Part shown: positions 7,453 to 15,559 of the stretch, one piece after another
Position numbering within the stretch: position 1 is the stretch's first letter
How the letters are laid out: every line of letters starts with the position of its first letter
From: Nitrospirae bacterium MYbin6
Lineage (GTDB): Bacteria; Nitrospirota; Thermodesulfovibrionia; Thermodesulfovibrionales; Magnetobacteriaceae
NCBI GenBank assembly: GCA_002753305.1
Contig: PEAC01000022.1
Span: 1 to 34,418 of the forward strand
DNA length: 34,418 nucleotides
Direction: 5' to 3'
The notes under the pieces: generated by a model
Told to the model about the DNA's origin: nothing
What the model saw: only the letters and a program-made list of their open reading frames with translations
The model's database searches: none
Translations under genes and position numbers: made by a program

Positions 7453-9737
7453 TGGACACCACACCTTTGCTTGAAGGCATACTGCGGTCCTCTATGGACA
7501 TGGCCATAGCTGCGGCCGGCCTGGATTTAACTGTCAGATACATGAATCCGGCGGCAGAGGAGATGTACGGCTATAGTGCCGCTGATACTATAGGCAGGGG
7601 CGTTGCAGAGATTCATAAGGCAGTGAATATCGACCCGGCGCGCTTTGCCGCGGCAATGGATGAAATCAGAAATGGCGGCGAGCATGTCTATACGTTTAAA
7701 AAAGACATGGCCGATGGCACTTATCAATACATAGAAGCCAAAATATCGGGCATTTGGAGCAGCGAACACACACTTATTGGCTACGTAATGGCAGCCCACG
7801 ATGTAACCGAGCGCAAACTCTCGATTGAGTCCCTGCAGTATCGTATCCAGATAGATAAACTAATCGCCTCAATATCGACGAGTTTTATAAACATAGCCGC
7901 CAGCGCAATAAAGCTTGAGATAAGAAGCGCAATCGAGCGTGTTGGAATAGTCCTTGGGGTTGACAATAGCTGCGCGGTGCTTTATTCGGATGATGGGTTG
8001 CCCGAGGAGCTGTTCATGTGGAGTCCACACCGGCTGCCAGATACCGGCGGGCAGGCCCATGAATCATTGCTTGGCGAGGCCGAGGATGATAAACTGAAGA
8101 AATTTACATCCAACTCCCTTGTGTGCTTTATGGAAATGATTGGAAGGGGGGAGGTGTTTTGCTTAAACACACTGGAGGCACTGCCGGAGGCGGAGCAGTC
8201 TGCCCTATCGGCTGAGGGCATCAGGTCGCTGATAGCTGCCCCTATGGCCTTAGGCGGTAAAACCGTCGGTTTTCTGTCCTTTTCGACTATCATGGAAGAA
8301 AGAATATGGACTGCCGAGGACATCCTGCTCGTGAAGATGATAAGCGAGATATTCGCCAATGCCGTTATGAGAGATAAAACGGAGCAGCTCCTTAAAACGC
8401 TGGCACACTATGACCCGCTGACGGGGCTTCCCAACCGCATACTGTTCAGCGACCGCCTGAACCAGGCCAAGGAACAGGCAATACGCAACTCGCGCCTGAT
8501 GGCGCTGTTGTTTTTGGACCTGGACAGTTTTAAGCTGATAAACGACACACTGGGGCACGACATCGGAGACTTGCTGCTAAAAGAGGCCGCGGGGCGTCTT
8601 CTCTTAAACGTGCGCAAGTCCGACACGGTTGCCCGCATGGGAGGCGACGAATTCACTATTATCTTAAGCAACATAGAACAAGACAAATATGCCGCCAACG
8701 TTGCAAAGAAAATAATCGAAGCCATATCGAAGCCGTTTTATCTGAAGGGCCACGAGTGCTCCGTTGGCGTGAGCATTGGGGCCAGCATCTTTCCCAACGA
8801 TACAAAAGATGCCGCTGCGTTGCTCAAAAATGCCGACATTGCCATGTATCAGGTAAAAGAACAAGGCAGAAACGGCTTCCAGTTCTACTCTTCAGGCATG
8901 AACACCCGCGCTGTCAAACGCCTTAAGATCGAAAACGGCCTTCGTAAGAATTTTGAAAAACAACTCTTTACAATAACGTACCAGCCGCAGCTGGACATAA
9001 ACTCGGGTATGATTATAGGCCTTGAGGCCCTCATGCACTGGGAAATCAAGGGAATGGAAGACGCAGACCACGCAGAAATCCTTTCCGTTGCCGAGGAGAG
9101 CGGCCTTATTATACCAATCGGCAAGTGGTTTCTCCACTCCATCTGCTCTCAAGGCAGCCAGTGGAAAAGGCAGGGATTTCAAAACCTTCACATTGCCATA
9201 AAGATCCACAACCGCCAGTTTAGCCAGGGGGATTTGCCCGGCACAATAAGGCAGACACTTGGTGAGACGGGCTTCGCCCCTGAAAATCTGGAGCTTGAGT
9301 TAATGGAAGGCACAATAATGCAGGATGTGGAGAGCTCCATAGGCATAATCAGGCAATTAAAGGCTAGCGGCCTCTACATAACTATCGACGATTTCGGCAC
9401 GGGCTATTCATCCCTGAGCCATCTCAAGCGATTCCCCATAGATTCACTGAAAATCGACAAGCTGTTCATCCAAAACGTTACTACGGACATGGACTACTCG
9501 GCCATAGCCAGGGCAATCATCGCACTGGCACATTCGCTGAATCTGAAGGTTACTGCCGAGGGTGTGGAGAGCGTCGAACAGCTCGAATTCCTCCGGTCGC
9601 TAAAGTGCGACGAGGTACAAGGACGCCTGTTCAGCGCCCCTCTTTCTGCCGAAGACATAACACAACAGCTGATAGAAGAGCAGTACTTTATCTTATTAAA
9701 AAGAGAAAAAGGCGGCAACGTGCCCGCGTCAGGGTAA
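7452..9737 (+). CDS. PAS-GAF-GGDEF-EAL cyclic-di-GMP signalling protein
   Basis: 761 aa, soluble, GTG start overlapping the acs stop (TAGTG). Order: PAS (about 10-120), GAF (about 135-310), GGDEF (about 315-480), EAL (about 490-740). The cyclase half looks active: GGDEF at 397-401, with an intact inhibitory I-site RKSD at 388-391 exactly five residues before. The EAL half keeps Glu525 (GLEAL), Glu619 (ELMEG), DDFGTG (Asp646, Asp647), Lys667, Glu703 and the QG near 724. However, the metal-binding Asn of the usual VNLS is Lys584 (IAIKIHNRQ). The phosphodiesterase may therefore be weak or dead, and the protein may be mainly a cyclase or a binding regulator. The link to acs is only positional. 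The ribosome site for the GTG is poor, so coupling is likely. Confidence 0.92.
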   Translation: MDTTPLLEGILRSSMDMAIAAAGLDLTVRYMNPAAEEMYGYSAADTIGRGVAEIHKAVNIDPARFAAAMDEIRNGGEHVYTFKKDMADGTYQYIEAKISGIWSSEHTLIGYVMAAHDVTERKLSIESLQYRIQIDKLIASISTSFINIAASAIKLEIRSAIERVGIVLGVDNSCAVLYSDDGLPEELFMWSPHRLPDTGGQAHESLLGEAEDDKLKKFTSNSLVCFMEMIGRGEVFCLNTLEALPEAEQSALSAEGIRSLIAAPMALGGKTVGFLSFSTIMEERIWTAEDILLVKMISEIFANAVMRDKTEQLLKTLAHYDPLTGLPNRILFSDRLNQAKEQAIRNSRLMALLFLDLDSFKLINDTLGHDIGDLLLKEAAGRLLLNVRKSDTVARMGGDEFTIILSNIEQDKYAANVAKKIIEAISKPFYLKGHECSVGVSIGASIFPNDTKDAAALLKNADIAMYQVKEQGRNGFQFYSSGMNTRAVKRLKIENGLRKNFEKQLFTITYQPQLDINSGMIIGLEALMHWEIKGMEDADHAEILSVAEESGLIIPIGKWFLHSICSQGSQWKRQGFQNLHIAIKIHNRQFSQGDLPGTIRQTLGETGFAPENLELELMEGTIMQDVESSIGIIRQLKASGLYITIDDFGTGYSSLSHLKRFPIDSLKIDKLFIQNVTTDMDYSAIARAIIALAHSLNLKVTAEGVESVEQLEFLRSLKCDEVQGRLFSAPLSAEDITQQLIEEQYFILLKREKGGNVPASG

Positions 9738-9776
9738 TTCAGACAACGGCGCCAACGGGTTGTTAAACTAAACATT

Positions 9777-11792
9777 ATGTATCTGCCGCTTTTTATAAAA
9801 AATATTCACTCAATAAGGGTCGAAAGTGCCGTTAAGTTAATATCCTACGCAATCGCCCTCACGGGTTATATAAGCGTATTTACCCATGTGGGATACATTT
9901 ACAGGGCGCTCTTTGCCGTTGTAGTATTCATCGCCGGTTATCTCGATTATAAGAAAAGCGCGGCAGAAGTCGCTGCGCCCACGGGCTATGTGCCGCGCTG
10001 GATTATCAACGTTATATCAGTTATTGTGATAGCTCTGTCTGTGTTTCGGATATATGGCGAGGACCTGGTCGAGCCGGCAGTTGAGGCATTGTTAGTCCTG
10101 CTTTCGATAAAGTTTCTTGAACAGAGGAGATTCAGAGACTATATGCAGATTTATGTTATCTCGATGTTTCTGCTGGCCGGGGCGGCGCTCTTGTCCATAG
10201 ACCTGTCGTTTTTCTTTTATTTTATAGTATTTTTCTTTCTTATCTCCTCGGCCATAGTGTTGCTTACTTATTATTCGCAGGTCCCTGAACTGATTATTCA
10301 GAGGTCGACATTCGCAAAGATTCTGGTAAAGACAATGGTAATCCCGCTTTTGTCAATCCCTATGGCCTCGATTATATTTTTAATCCTGCCCAGGACGGAT
10401 TATCCGTTTTTCAGTTTTTTAAACCGCTCGGGCAAGGGCAGGGCTGGCTTTGCCGACAACGTCAAGCTCGGCAGCGTATCGTCGATTCAACAGGACTCAA
10501 GCATCATCTTCAGGGCAACGATGGAAAAGGTAGACGACGGGCTGCTCTACTGGCGCGGCATATTATTCGATGTCTTTGATGGCACATCGTGGCAGTCCTC
10601 ACTATCCGAAGAACCGGCGGCGGCGAAACAAGACTATTCCAAGGCCAAGGGCAGGAGAATTCCCCAGACCATATTCCTTGAGCCATACGATAATAAATAT
10701 ATCTTTGCCCTGGACAGGCCCATATTTGTATACCTGAAAAACGTCCGCTCCCCGGGGGGATTTATCTACCTAACGAAGGATACCATACAAAACAAACTGC
10801 GCTACGATGCCGTCTCGGCCATTGAAGAAGGCCGGCCCGGCGACATCCTCAAAGACAAGGACAGATACCTGAAACTCCCGGACGCCATCCCGCCGGAGCT
10901 TTCCGCACTGGTTAGCACGCTGGCTAAGGGCAAAGACCAGCGCGCCACCGCCGATGCCATATTAAAACACCTCAGAGACGGCAGCTTCAGCTATTCGCTT
11001 GAGAATCTGCCCACGTCAGAGAGGCCGCTCTATGAGTTCCTGTTTAAAACGAGGGCGGGCAACTGCGAATATTTTGCTTCGTCAATGGCCGTAATGCTGC
11101 GCATGGCAGGCATTGCCGCAAACGTCATAGGAGGCTACAAGGGCGGCCAATACAATAACATCGGAGGCTATTACTTAGTGATGCAAAAAAATGCCCACGT
11201 CTGGGTAGAGGCATACATGGACGGCTATGGATGGATGCGTTTTGACCCCACACCCGGCGCGGCCTTCTCTTTTGACACGGAAACCAGGGGTGCCTTGCGT
11301 ACGCTGCAAATCGCATTTGACGCGCTTGATTACTATTGGAACTCCTTCGTTATTAACTATAATTTTGATAAGCAGCTGTCCATGTTCAAAAAACTCAGGA
11401 TGAACATCAGGATGCCTGCCTTGAAATCATCCCTGAAGAAACTTCGCGCGGATGCCCGGTTAAAGGCCATATCGGCGGCTGCCGGGGCGGCGCTGGGGTT
11501 GATATTATTAGCCGTCGCATTGAAACACGCTGTTATTAATAAAACTCCGAATGAGAAAAGGCTTCTCGGCAAGTTTCTTAAGGAACTCAGGAGGCGTGGT
11601 ATCGAAAAGAAACAATCCCAGGGCCTTGAGGAGTTCGTCTCATCAATAGAAGAGGAGGGCCTGAGACATAGGGTCGGCGATTTCGCCGTGGAGTTTGAGA
11701 GGATTTACTATAAGGACGAGAGGTTTACCAAAGAGCACTTGCAACGGCTCAGGTCGATGCTAAGAGTCATACATAGATATCGACCGTCCTGA
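9777..11792 (+). CDS. TgpA-type transglutaminase-like membrane protein
   Basis: 671 aa. The N-terminal third is a cluster of about six membrane helices (DUF3488-like). It is followed by a periplasmic transglutaminase core with the triad Cys430 (GNCEYFAS), His474 (NAHVWVEAY) and Asp490 (MRFDPTPG), then a further helix (about 560-580) and a cytoplasmic C-terminal domain. Family members are inner-membrane enzymes resembling TgpA of Pseudomonas, whose substrate is poorly known. The start has no clear Shine-Dalgarno, and a weak -10-like TAAACT ends 7 nt before the ATG. The 3' end overlaps the convergent hypothetical gene by 26 bp. Confidence 0.9.
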   Translation: MYLPLFIKNIHSIRVESAVKLISYAIALTGYISVFTHVGYIYRALFAVVVFIAGYLDYKKSAAEVAAPTGYVPRWIINVISVIVIALSVFRIYGEDLVEPAVEALLVLLSIKFLEQRRFRDYMQIYVISMFLLAGAALLSIDLSFFFYFIVFFFLISSAIVLLTYYSQVPELIIQRSTFAKILVKTMVIPLLSIPMASIIFLILPRTDYPFFSFLNRSGKGRAGFADNVKLGSVSSIQQDSSIIFRATMEKVDDGLLYWRGILFDVFDGTSWQSSLSEEPAAAKQDYSKAKGRRIPQTIFLEPYDNKYIFALDRPIFVYLKNVRSPGGFIYLTKDTIQNKLRYDAVSAIEEGRPGDILKDKDRYLKLPDAIPPELSALVSTLAKGKDQRATADAILKHLRDGSFSYSLENLPTSERPLYEFLFKTRAGNCEYFASSMAVMLRMAGIAANVIGGYKGGQYNNIGGYYLVMQKNAHVWVEAYMDGYGWMRFDPTPGAAFSFDTETRGALRTLQIAFDALDYYWNSFVINYNFDKQLSMFKKLRMNIRMPALKSSLKKLRADARLKAISAAAGAALGLILLAVALKHAVINKTPNEKRLLGKFLKELRRRGIEKKQSQGLEEFVSSIEEEGLRHRVGDFAVEFERIYYKDERFTKEHLQRLRSMLRVIHRYRPS

Positions 11793-12207
11793 TGTCATAT
11801 GCAACAGTGGATGCCTTGCCGTATGCCTCGTATGCCTTTTGAAACTGCGGGTCTGCCTTGTGTTTGTTCAGGGATACAGTAAGCGGGCTGTTTGGCACAA
11901 ATGCCAGGGCGTTGTCTTGGGGGTTATTGTTTTTGTTCTGCTTTTCCTGATTAGCGGAGCGCTTTGAGCCGTCTTCTAACTCTATTATTGTAATCTTGGA
12001 AGAGTCTTTAGCGTTTTTTGAGAGTGCCAGGACGACATCCTGTTCTTTTTGAAGCGCGCTATTGAGGCCACGAGGACTTTCGGCTGTTTTTGAACGATTG
12101 GCAGGTCTTATGAATACCGGAGGTTCAGCGCCCGATACCCCATAACCCCTGTAGGGGTTAGCTTGCCGGGCATAGTAGGAGTCGTTTCCGAGTTTATCAG
12201 AAGTCAA
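11767..12207 (-). CDS. Hypothetical protein, TTG start
   Basis: 146 aa, not recognised. It is hydrophilic and rich in Asn, Lys, Ser and Gln (NQEKQNKNNNPQ), probably largely disordered, and ends in a short helix plus VAYDIRTVDIYV. The TTG start is supported by a perfect AGGAGG seven bases upstream and by a promoter at 12230-12259. The N-terminal motif PPVFIRPANRSKT is the most distinctive segment. Its last 26 bp overlap the end of the transglutaminase gene on the other strand. A perfect 7-bp stem with a TGTA loop lies inside the gene at 12143-12160. Confidence 0.65.
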   Translation of the reverse strand: MTSDKLGNDSYYARQANPYRGYGVSGAEPPVFIRPANRSKTAESPRGLNSALQKEQDVVLALSKNAKDSSKITIIELEDGSKRSANQEKQNKNNNPQDNALAFVPNSPLTVSLNKHKADPQFQKAYEAYGKASTVAYDIRTVDIYV

Positions 12208-12229
12208 AGTGTTGCCTCCTATTAAGTTT

Positions 12230-12259
12230 ACTATCCAATAATAAAAGTGGAAATGTCAA
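12230..12259 (-). promoter_or_regulatory. Putative promoter for the 146-aa hypothetical gene
   Basis: Minus strand: -35 TTGACA (12259-12254, 6 of 6), 18-bp spacer, -10 GATAGT (12235-12230, 4 of 6). The predicted start at about 12223 leaves a short leader containing AGGAGG. It implies transcription independent of the ATPase gene upstream. Confidence 0.45.
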
Positions 12260-12340
12260 CAAAAATATTTTTATTGCAGGCATGGATAGGTTATCTTGCC
12301 TGGTTCAAACGGGTCATTCTGCTTCGCAGCTTACGCAGTC

Positions 12341-13489
12341 TTATTCCCCATGGTATCTTTGCTCGAAAAAAATATTGTCTTTAACCCCCTTGCACAATAA
12401 AAACGCGGCCACCTCGGCGGGTTTAAAGAACAGCCTCAGGTGCCAGAGTTTTTTCTCCGGCGGGGTTAACAACGCATCGTCCTGGATGTCTATGAGCGCG
12501 CCGATTTTTGTAATCGTCTCGTCGTCATATACCTTTCTTAGTTTCAGTTTTTCCAGAAGCACGTTTGTGTCATGGATTCCGAGGAGAAACTTTCTCACAA
12601 TGCTTTTAAGAGATTTAATAAAACCCGAAGACACCGCAGCCCTCAGAAAGCCGGGTATGTCAAGGAGATATGTGCTTATCTCCCTTGAGTCGGGGAGGTT
12701 TCCGAGATAATTCAACTGGACGTTATACTTTGTGGCGCAGTGGCTTATCAGCGTGCCGACGAGATTATTGGACTCCTCAAGGGCAATCCTGTTGAGGACA
12801 AGGCATGGCCTGAATCCTGTGCTGATTTCGTTCACGAGCGGATAGACCGACGGGTCAGTCTCCATGACCTTCTCAATGAAGGCATTGAGCATAAGCGAGT
12901 CGTCATAGGCGGAGTCCATTGACATGGACTCAAGAATCTGGGCAAGCTGCGGGTGGTTTTTAAATACACCGTGGAGCCGTCGAAACAATGTCCCCTTAAT
13001 AAACCTGTAGGCATTCATAATGGCCCCCGGCTCCGCCATTGTTACGATAAAGCCGATGTCCGAGGAGATAAAGAAATCCAGCGTGTTTAAATCCATACCG
13101 GCCCCAAGGTCGATTACGATAAAATCCGCGTCGAGGGCCTTGATGTGCCGAAGCAGCTTCATCTTAAGCGATGCTCCGGGGCTTGACATTGCGGGCAGAT
13201 AGTGGGAGCCGCTGATTAATTTCAGCCCCGGTACTTTTGTGGTGACGAGTATCTCGTCAAGCGTTTTGGCCTTTTTTTGAAAAAACTGCGCGAGCGACGG
13301 CGTCTTGCCGATTATCCCAAGATATGTGTGGAGGTTTGCCCCTCCCAAATCCAAATCGACCAGTACCACCTTGTACCCCATACCTGTTAAGGACGCCGCA
13401 AGGGTTATGGAGAAAATGCTTTTTCCGACACCGCCCTTGCCTCCAGCTACGGCAAGAACATGTCTGGCTTTTCTTTGAAGTGTCAACAT
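12341..13489 (-). CDS. MinD/ParA-family ATPase
   Basis: 382 aa cytoplasmic P-loop ATPase of the SIMIBI class. It has the deviant Walker A GGKGGVGKS near residue 17, switch motif LVDLDLGGANLH (about 40-50) and Walker B FIVIDLGAGMD (about 124-134). This is the fold of MinD, ParA and FlhG, which position cell structures by ATP-dependent dimerisation. It lacks the N-terminal DQAxxLR helix of typical FlhG and has a C-terminal extension of roughly 80 residues, so I do not assign a site-determining role. There is no obvious ribosome site. It follows the hydrolase gene by 45 bp on the same strand and may share its transcript. The nearby chemosensory operon makes a motility or pole-organising role attractive but unproven. 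Confidence 0.88.
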   Translation of the reverse strand: MLTLQRKARHVLAVAGGKGGVGKSIFSITLAASLTGMGYKVVLVDLDLGGANLHTYLGIIGKTPSLAQFFQKKAKTLDEILVTTKVPGLKLISGSHYLPAMSSPGASLKMKLLRHIKALDADFIVIDLGAGMDLNTLDFFISSDIGFIVTMAEPGAIMNAYRFIKGTLFRRLHGVFKNHPQLAQILESMSMDSAYDDSLMLNAFIEKVMETDPSVYPLVNEISTGFRPCLVLNRIALEESNNLVGTLISHCATKYNVQLNYLGNLPDSREISTYLLDIPGFLRAAVSSGFIKSLKSIVRKFLLGIHDTNVLLEKLKLRKVYDDETITKIGALIDIQDDALLTPPEKKLWHLRLFFKPAEVAAFLLCKGVKDNIFFEQRYHGE

Positions 13490-13534
13490 CGTATTCTACG
13501 GAAAGTATGGGGTGTAAAACCCACTACCTCTGGC

Positions 13535-14284
13535 CTATCCAACCGTATCGACAGATGCAAATTTTGGCTCGTGGGCCGGTATCAGGATATCGGCCATGCC
13601 CCTGATCTTTAGCATCATATCATAAGCGGCATAGGGGTTTATTACCGTACCTGGTGGAATTACCTCAAGCCCCATGCCTCTGGCCGGCGGGGGTGGGGTA
13701 AAGTTCTCCATAATACAGCAAAACCCCGTGATAACCGCCTTGCCGTCTTTGGTGTTTATGGCCACGCTCATCCCGCCCTCGGTGTGTATGGGCGTGTGAA
13801 ACATCCGGATGCCGTGGACGACTTCGTAGTCCTTGTCTAAGGTTGCCAGCTGTCCGTTTTCCTGTACACCCAGGATGTAATCCTCCATGTAGCGGTAATC
13901 CAGAGGGTGTGGATTAAGGATTGTCTGGAGTTCTTTTTCGTGGACAAAGATGCGGGCGTTGGTGCATTTGTCGTCGTTTTCGCAGTGGTCGTTATGCAGG
14001 TGTGTGTGAATAACGATGTCAATCTCTTCGGGCGCGGTATCCCAGCGTGCCAGGCCCTCCTCCAAAGACGAGTAAATCCTGCCGCCAATGGCCTTTTCCC
14101 GTGCCTCTGAACGTGCCGGGCTTAGCTCTCCAGTATCGACCAGGATCTTGTATCCTCTGCCTTCTATGTACCAGCTATATATGGGTATTGTGTAAGGCTG
14201 CCCGTAGCCGAATTGATATGTCATAAATGACTTGTCAAATACCTTGGTACCCATGACAAGGGGATGAATTTTATATAGGCCCAT
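13535..14284 (-). CDS. Metallo-beta-lactamase-fold hydrolase, lactonase-like
   Basis: 249 aa, AHL-lactonase-like branch of the MBL superfamily. The metal motif HLHNDH (His95, His97, Asp99, His100) is intact, as are HTPIH (about 164-168) and PAHEP (about His238). The usual metal-bridging Asp after the fifth strand (as in LLTIDASY of AiiA) is not present: the segment reads VITGFCCIMENF. It may be a subfamily with changed metal binding or a different substrate. A strong ribosome site (AAGGAGG, seven bases) fixes the start. It probably heads a unit with the MinD-like gene. A lactone substrate is a guess. Confidence 0.85.
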   Translation of the reverse strand: MGLYKIHPLVMGTKVFDKSFMTYQFGYGQPYTIPIYSWYIEGRGYKILVDTGELSPARSEAREKAIGGRIYSSLEEGLARWDTAPEEIDIVIHTHLHNDHCENDDKCTNARIFVHEKELQTILNPHPLDYRYMEDYILGVQENGQLATLDKDYEVVHGIRMFHTPIHTEGGMSVAINTKDGKAVITGFCCIMENFTPPPPARGMGLEVIPPGTVINPYAAYDMMLKIRGMADILIPAHEPKFASVDTVG

Positions 14285-14380
14285 AGACTAACCTCCTTAG
14301 AGTATTTGCCGCAAAACGGTGAGCTGCTGCCGACTCTCTCTGGTAAATATTAACACATAATGTCAGGTAAAATGTAGCGT

Positions 14381-14410
14381 TTGTATTTTTCGCCTTACAT
14401 GTGTTAGATT
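14381..14410 (+). promoter_or_regulatory. Weak leaderless-type promoter for the methyltransferase
   Basis: -35 TTGTAT (14381-14386), 18-bp spacer, -10 TAGATT (14405-14410), six bases, then ATG 14417. The boxes are poor (3 and 4 of 6), but the geometry repeats that of the stronger leaderless promoters in this window and the gene has no Shine-Dalgarno. Confidence 0.3.
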
Positions 14411-14416
14411 TAGAGT

Positions 14417-15043
14417 ATGGGGTTTGACATTAAAAATATCTTTAAGCAACTGTCTTTTAATACGTTTATCCCGTTTTTTTACCCTCTAATGATGTTGCCT
14501 CTTAAGGGTTGGAGAAAAAGGGCAATCGGTATGCTCAGTTTTAGGTCTGGTGACAGGGTGATTATCCCGGGCGTTGGAAGCGGTTATGACTTACCTTCTA
14601 TTCCACGCGGCATTTCAGTTGACGGCCTTGACATCAGTGACGTAATGCTTGCAATCGCTAAAAACAAAATCCGGGGAAAACATCAGGCCGTAACCCTTCA
14701 TGCCATGGATGCGGAAAAACTGAACTTCCCTCCCAATACCTTCGACAAGGCAATACTTGGCCTTTTCCTCACATGCGTCTATGACCCACAAAAGGCATTC
14801 GCAGAAATCGTAAGGGTAGTCAAACCAAATGGCGAAATCCTGATCTATGACCACCTTATCAGGGCACAAAACTGGAGGGCTTCGTTGATATCGGGCTTGG
14901 ACTTTGTGATGAAATACAATTTTTGCAGTGTTATCAGGGTATTTGACGACGTCATAAAGGGCCAGCCGGTTGTTGTGGTAAAAGAAATTAAAGGAGACCC
15001 GTTTGGTTTTGTAAAGGGCTTTTTACTTCGTAAGACTGCCTGA
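14417..15043 (+). CDS. Class I SAM-dependent methyltransferase
   Basis: 208 aa, Rossmann-type methyltransferase. The SAM motif I region is VIIPGVGSGYDLP, acidic motif II VDGLDIS, then HAMDAEKLNFP and motif IV FDKAILGLFL. This resembles the UbiE/PmtA branch (quinone or phospholipid methylation), but the substrate cannot be read. The N-terminus is hydrophobic and basic, suggesting membrane association. It lies upstream of the Fur/Zur-type gene on the same strand, but that gene has its own promoter. Confidence 0.85.
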   Translation: MGFDIKNIFKQLSFNTFIPFFYPLMMLPLKGWRKRAIGMLSFRSGDRVIIPGVGSGYDLPSIPRGISVDGLDISDVMLAIAKNKIRGKHQAVTLHAMDAEKLNFPPNTFDKAILGLFLTCVYDPQKAFAEIVRVVKPNGEILIYDHLIRAQNWRASLISGLDFVMKYNFCSVIRVFDDVIKGQPVVVVKEIKGDPFGFVKGFLLRKTA

Positions 15044-15091
15044 AAATATTGTCCTGTAAACAGCCACTATCCTGCCAATTTGTCTACTACG

Positions 15092-15121
15092 TTGACAAAT
15101 GCAACCTTGTTGCAATACAAT
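15092..15121 (+). promoter_or_regulatory. Leaderless-type promoter of the Fur/Zur-type gene
   Basis: -35 TTGACA (15092-15097, 6 of 6), 18-bp spacer, -10 TACAAT (15116-15121, 5 of 6), then six bases to ATG 15128. The expected start coincides with the start codon. It rules out the upstream TTG at 15080 as the real start, because that codon lies upstream of the -35. Confidence 0.7.
15100..15114 (+). promoter_or_regulatory. Palindromic operator in the promoter spacer, likely Fur/Zur-type site
   Basis: TGCAAC-CTT-GTTGCA, a perfect 6-bp inverted repeat with a 3-bp centre, located wholly between the -35 and -10 boxes. A repressor bound here would block polymerase directly. The first gene downstream encodes a Fur-family repressor and the next three a metal-uptake ABC system, so metal-dependent autorepression of the whole unit is the natural reading. 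The exact consensus of this clade's regulator is not known to me. Confidence 0.6.
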
Positions 15122-15127
15122 GTCTGT

Positions 15128-15559
15128 ATGAAACAGCAAAATCTTGCGGCACTGCCGACACTTGCGGCACTAAAAGACAAGGGATTTCGCCTGACTAAGA
15201 TCAGAAGGCTCATTGTCGGGGCGTTTTTCTCTGATACTACCGTACCCGTATCCGCTGCTGAGCTGCAATTGCAGCTTCTGGCCTCTGGCACAAAGGCAAA
15301 CAAGACAACCGTCTACCGCGAGCTGGAGTTCCTGTCGGCACAGGGCGTAATCGTGGAAATCAACGCCGGTGACGGCAGGAAGCGCTATGAACTCAAACGC
15401 TACGGCCATCATCACCATGTACTGTGCCTGCGATGCAACACGGTGGAGTGCGTGGCGGTGGAGAACTGCGCACTGGAGGAGCAGCTCTCCGGCCTGAAGG
15501 ATTTTAAGGTTACGGGGCATACGTTAAATTTTTTTGGTCTCTGCGCGGAGTGCCGGTGA
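15128..15559 (+). CDS. Fur-family metalloregulator, probably Zur
   Basis: 143 aa. The N-terminal winged helix (about 12-80; KTTVYRELEFLSAQGVI is the recognition region) is followed by a dimerisation domain with the His cluster GHHHH, CLRC and C-terminal CAEC. The paired CxxC motifs make the structural zinc site of Fur/Zur proteins. Location directly ahead of znuACB points to zinc, though Mn- or Fe-responsive relatives look alike. Start chosen at ATG 15128 because the promoter -10 ends six bases upstream and no Shine-Dalgarno exists. It overlaps the next gene by 4 nt (GTGA). Confidence 0.85.
   Translation: MKQQNLAALPTLAALKDKGFRLTKIRRLIVGAFFSDTTVPVSAAELQLQLLASGTKANKTTVYRELEFLSAQGVIVEINAGDGRKRYELKRYGHHHHVLCLRCNTVECVAVENCALEEQLSGLKDFKVTGHTLNFFGLCAECR

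Noticed and set aside
15080..15127. Upstream TTG start extending the Fur/Zur-type protein by 16 residues
   Set aside because: This stretch contains the -35, operator and -10; the codon lies upstream of the -35, so it would not be transcribed from this promoter.
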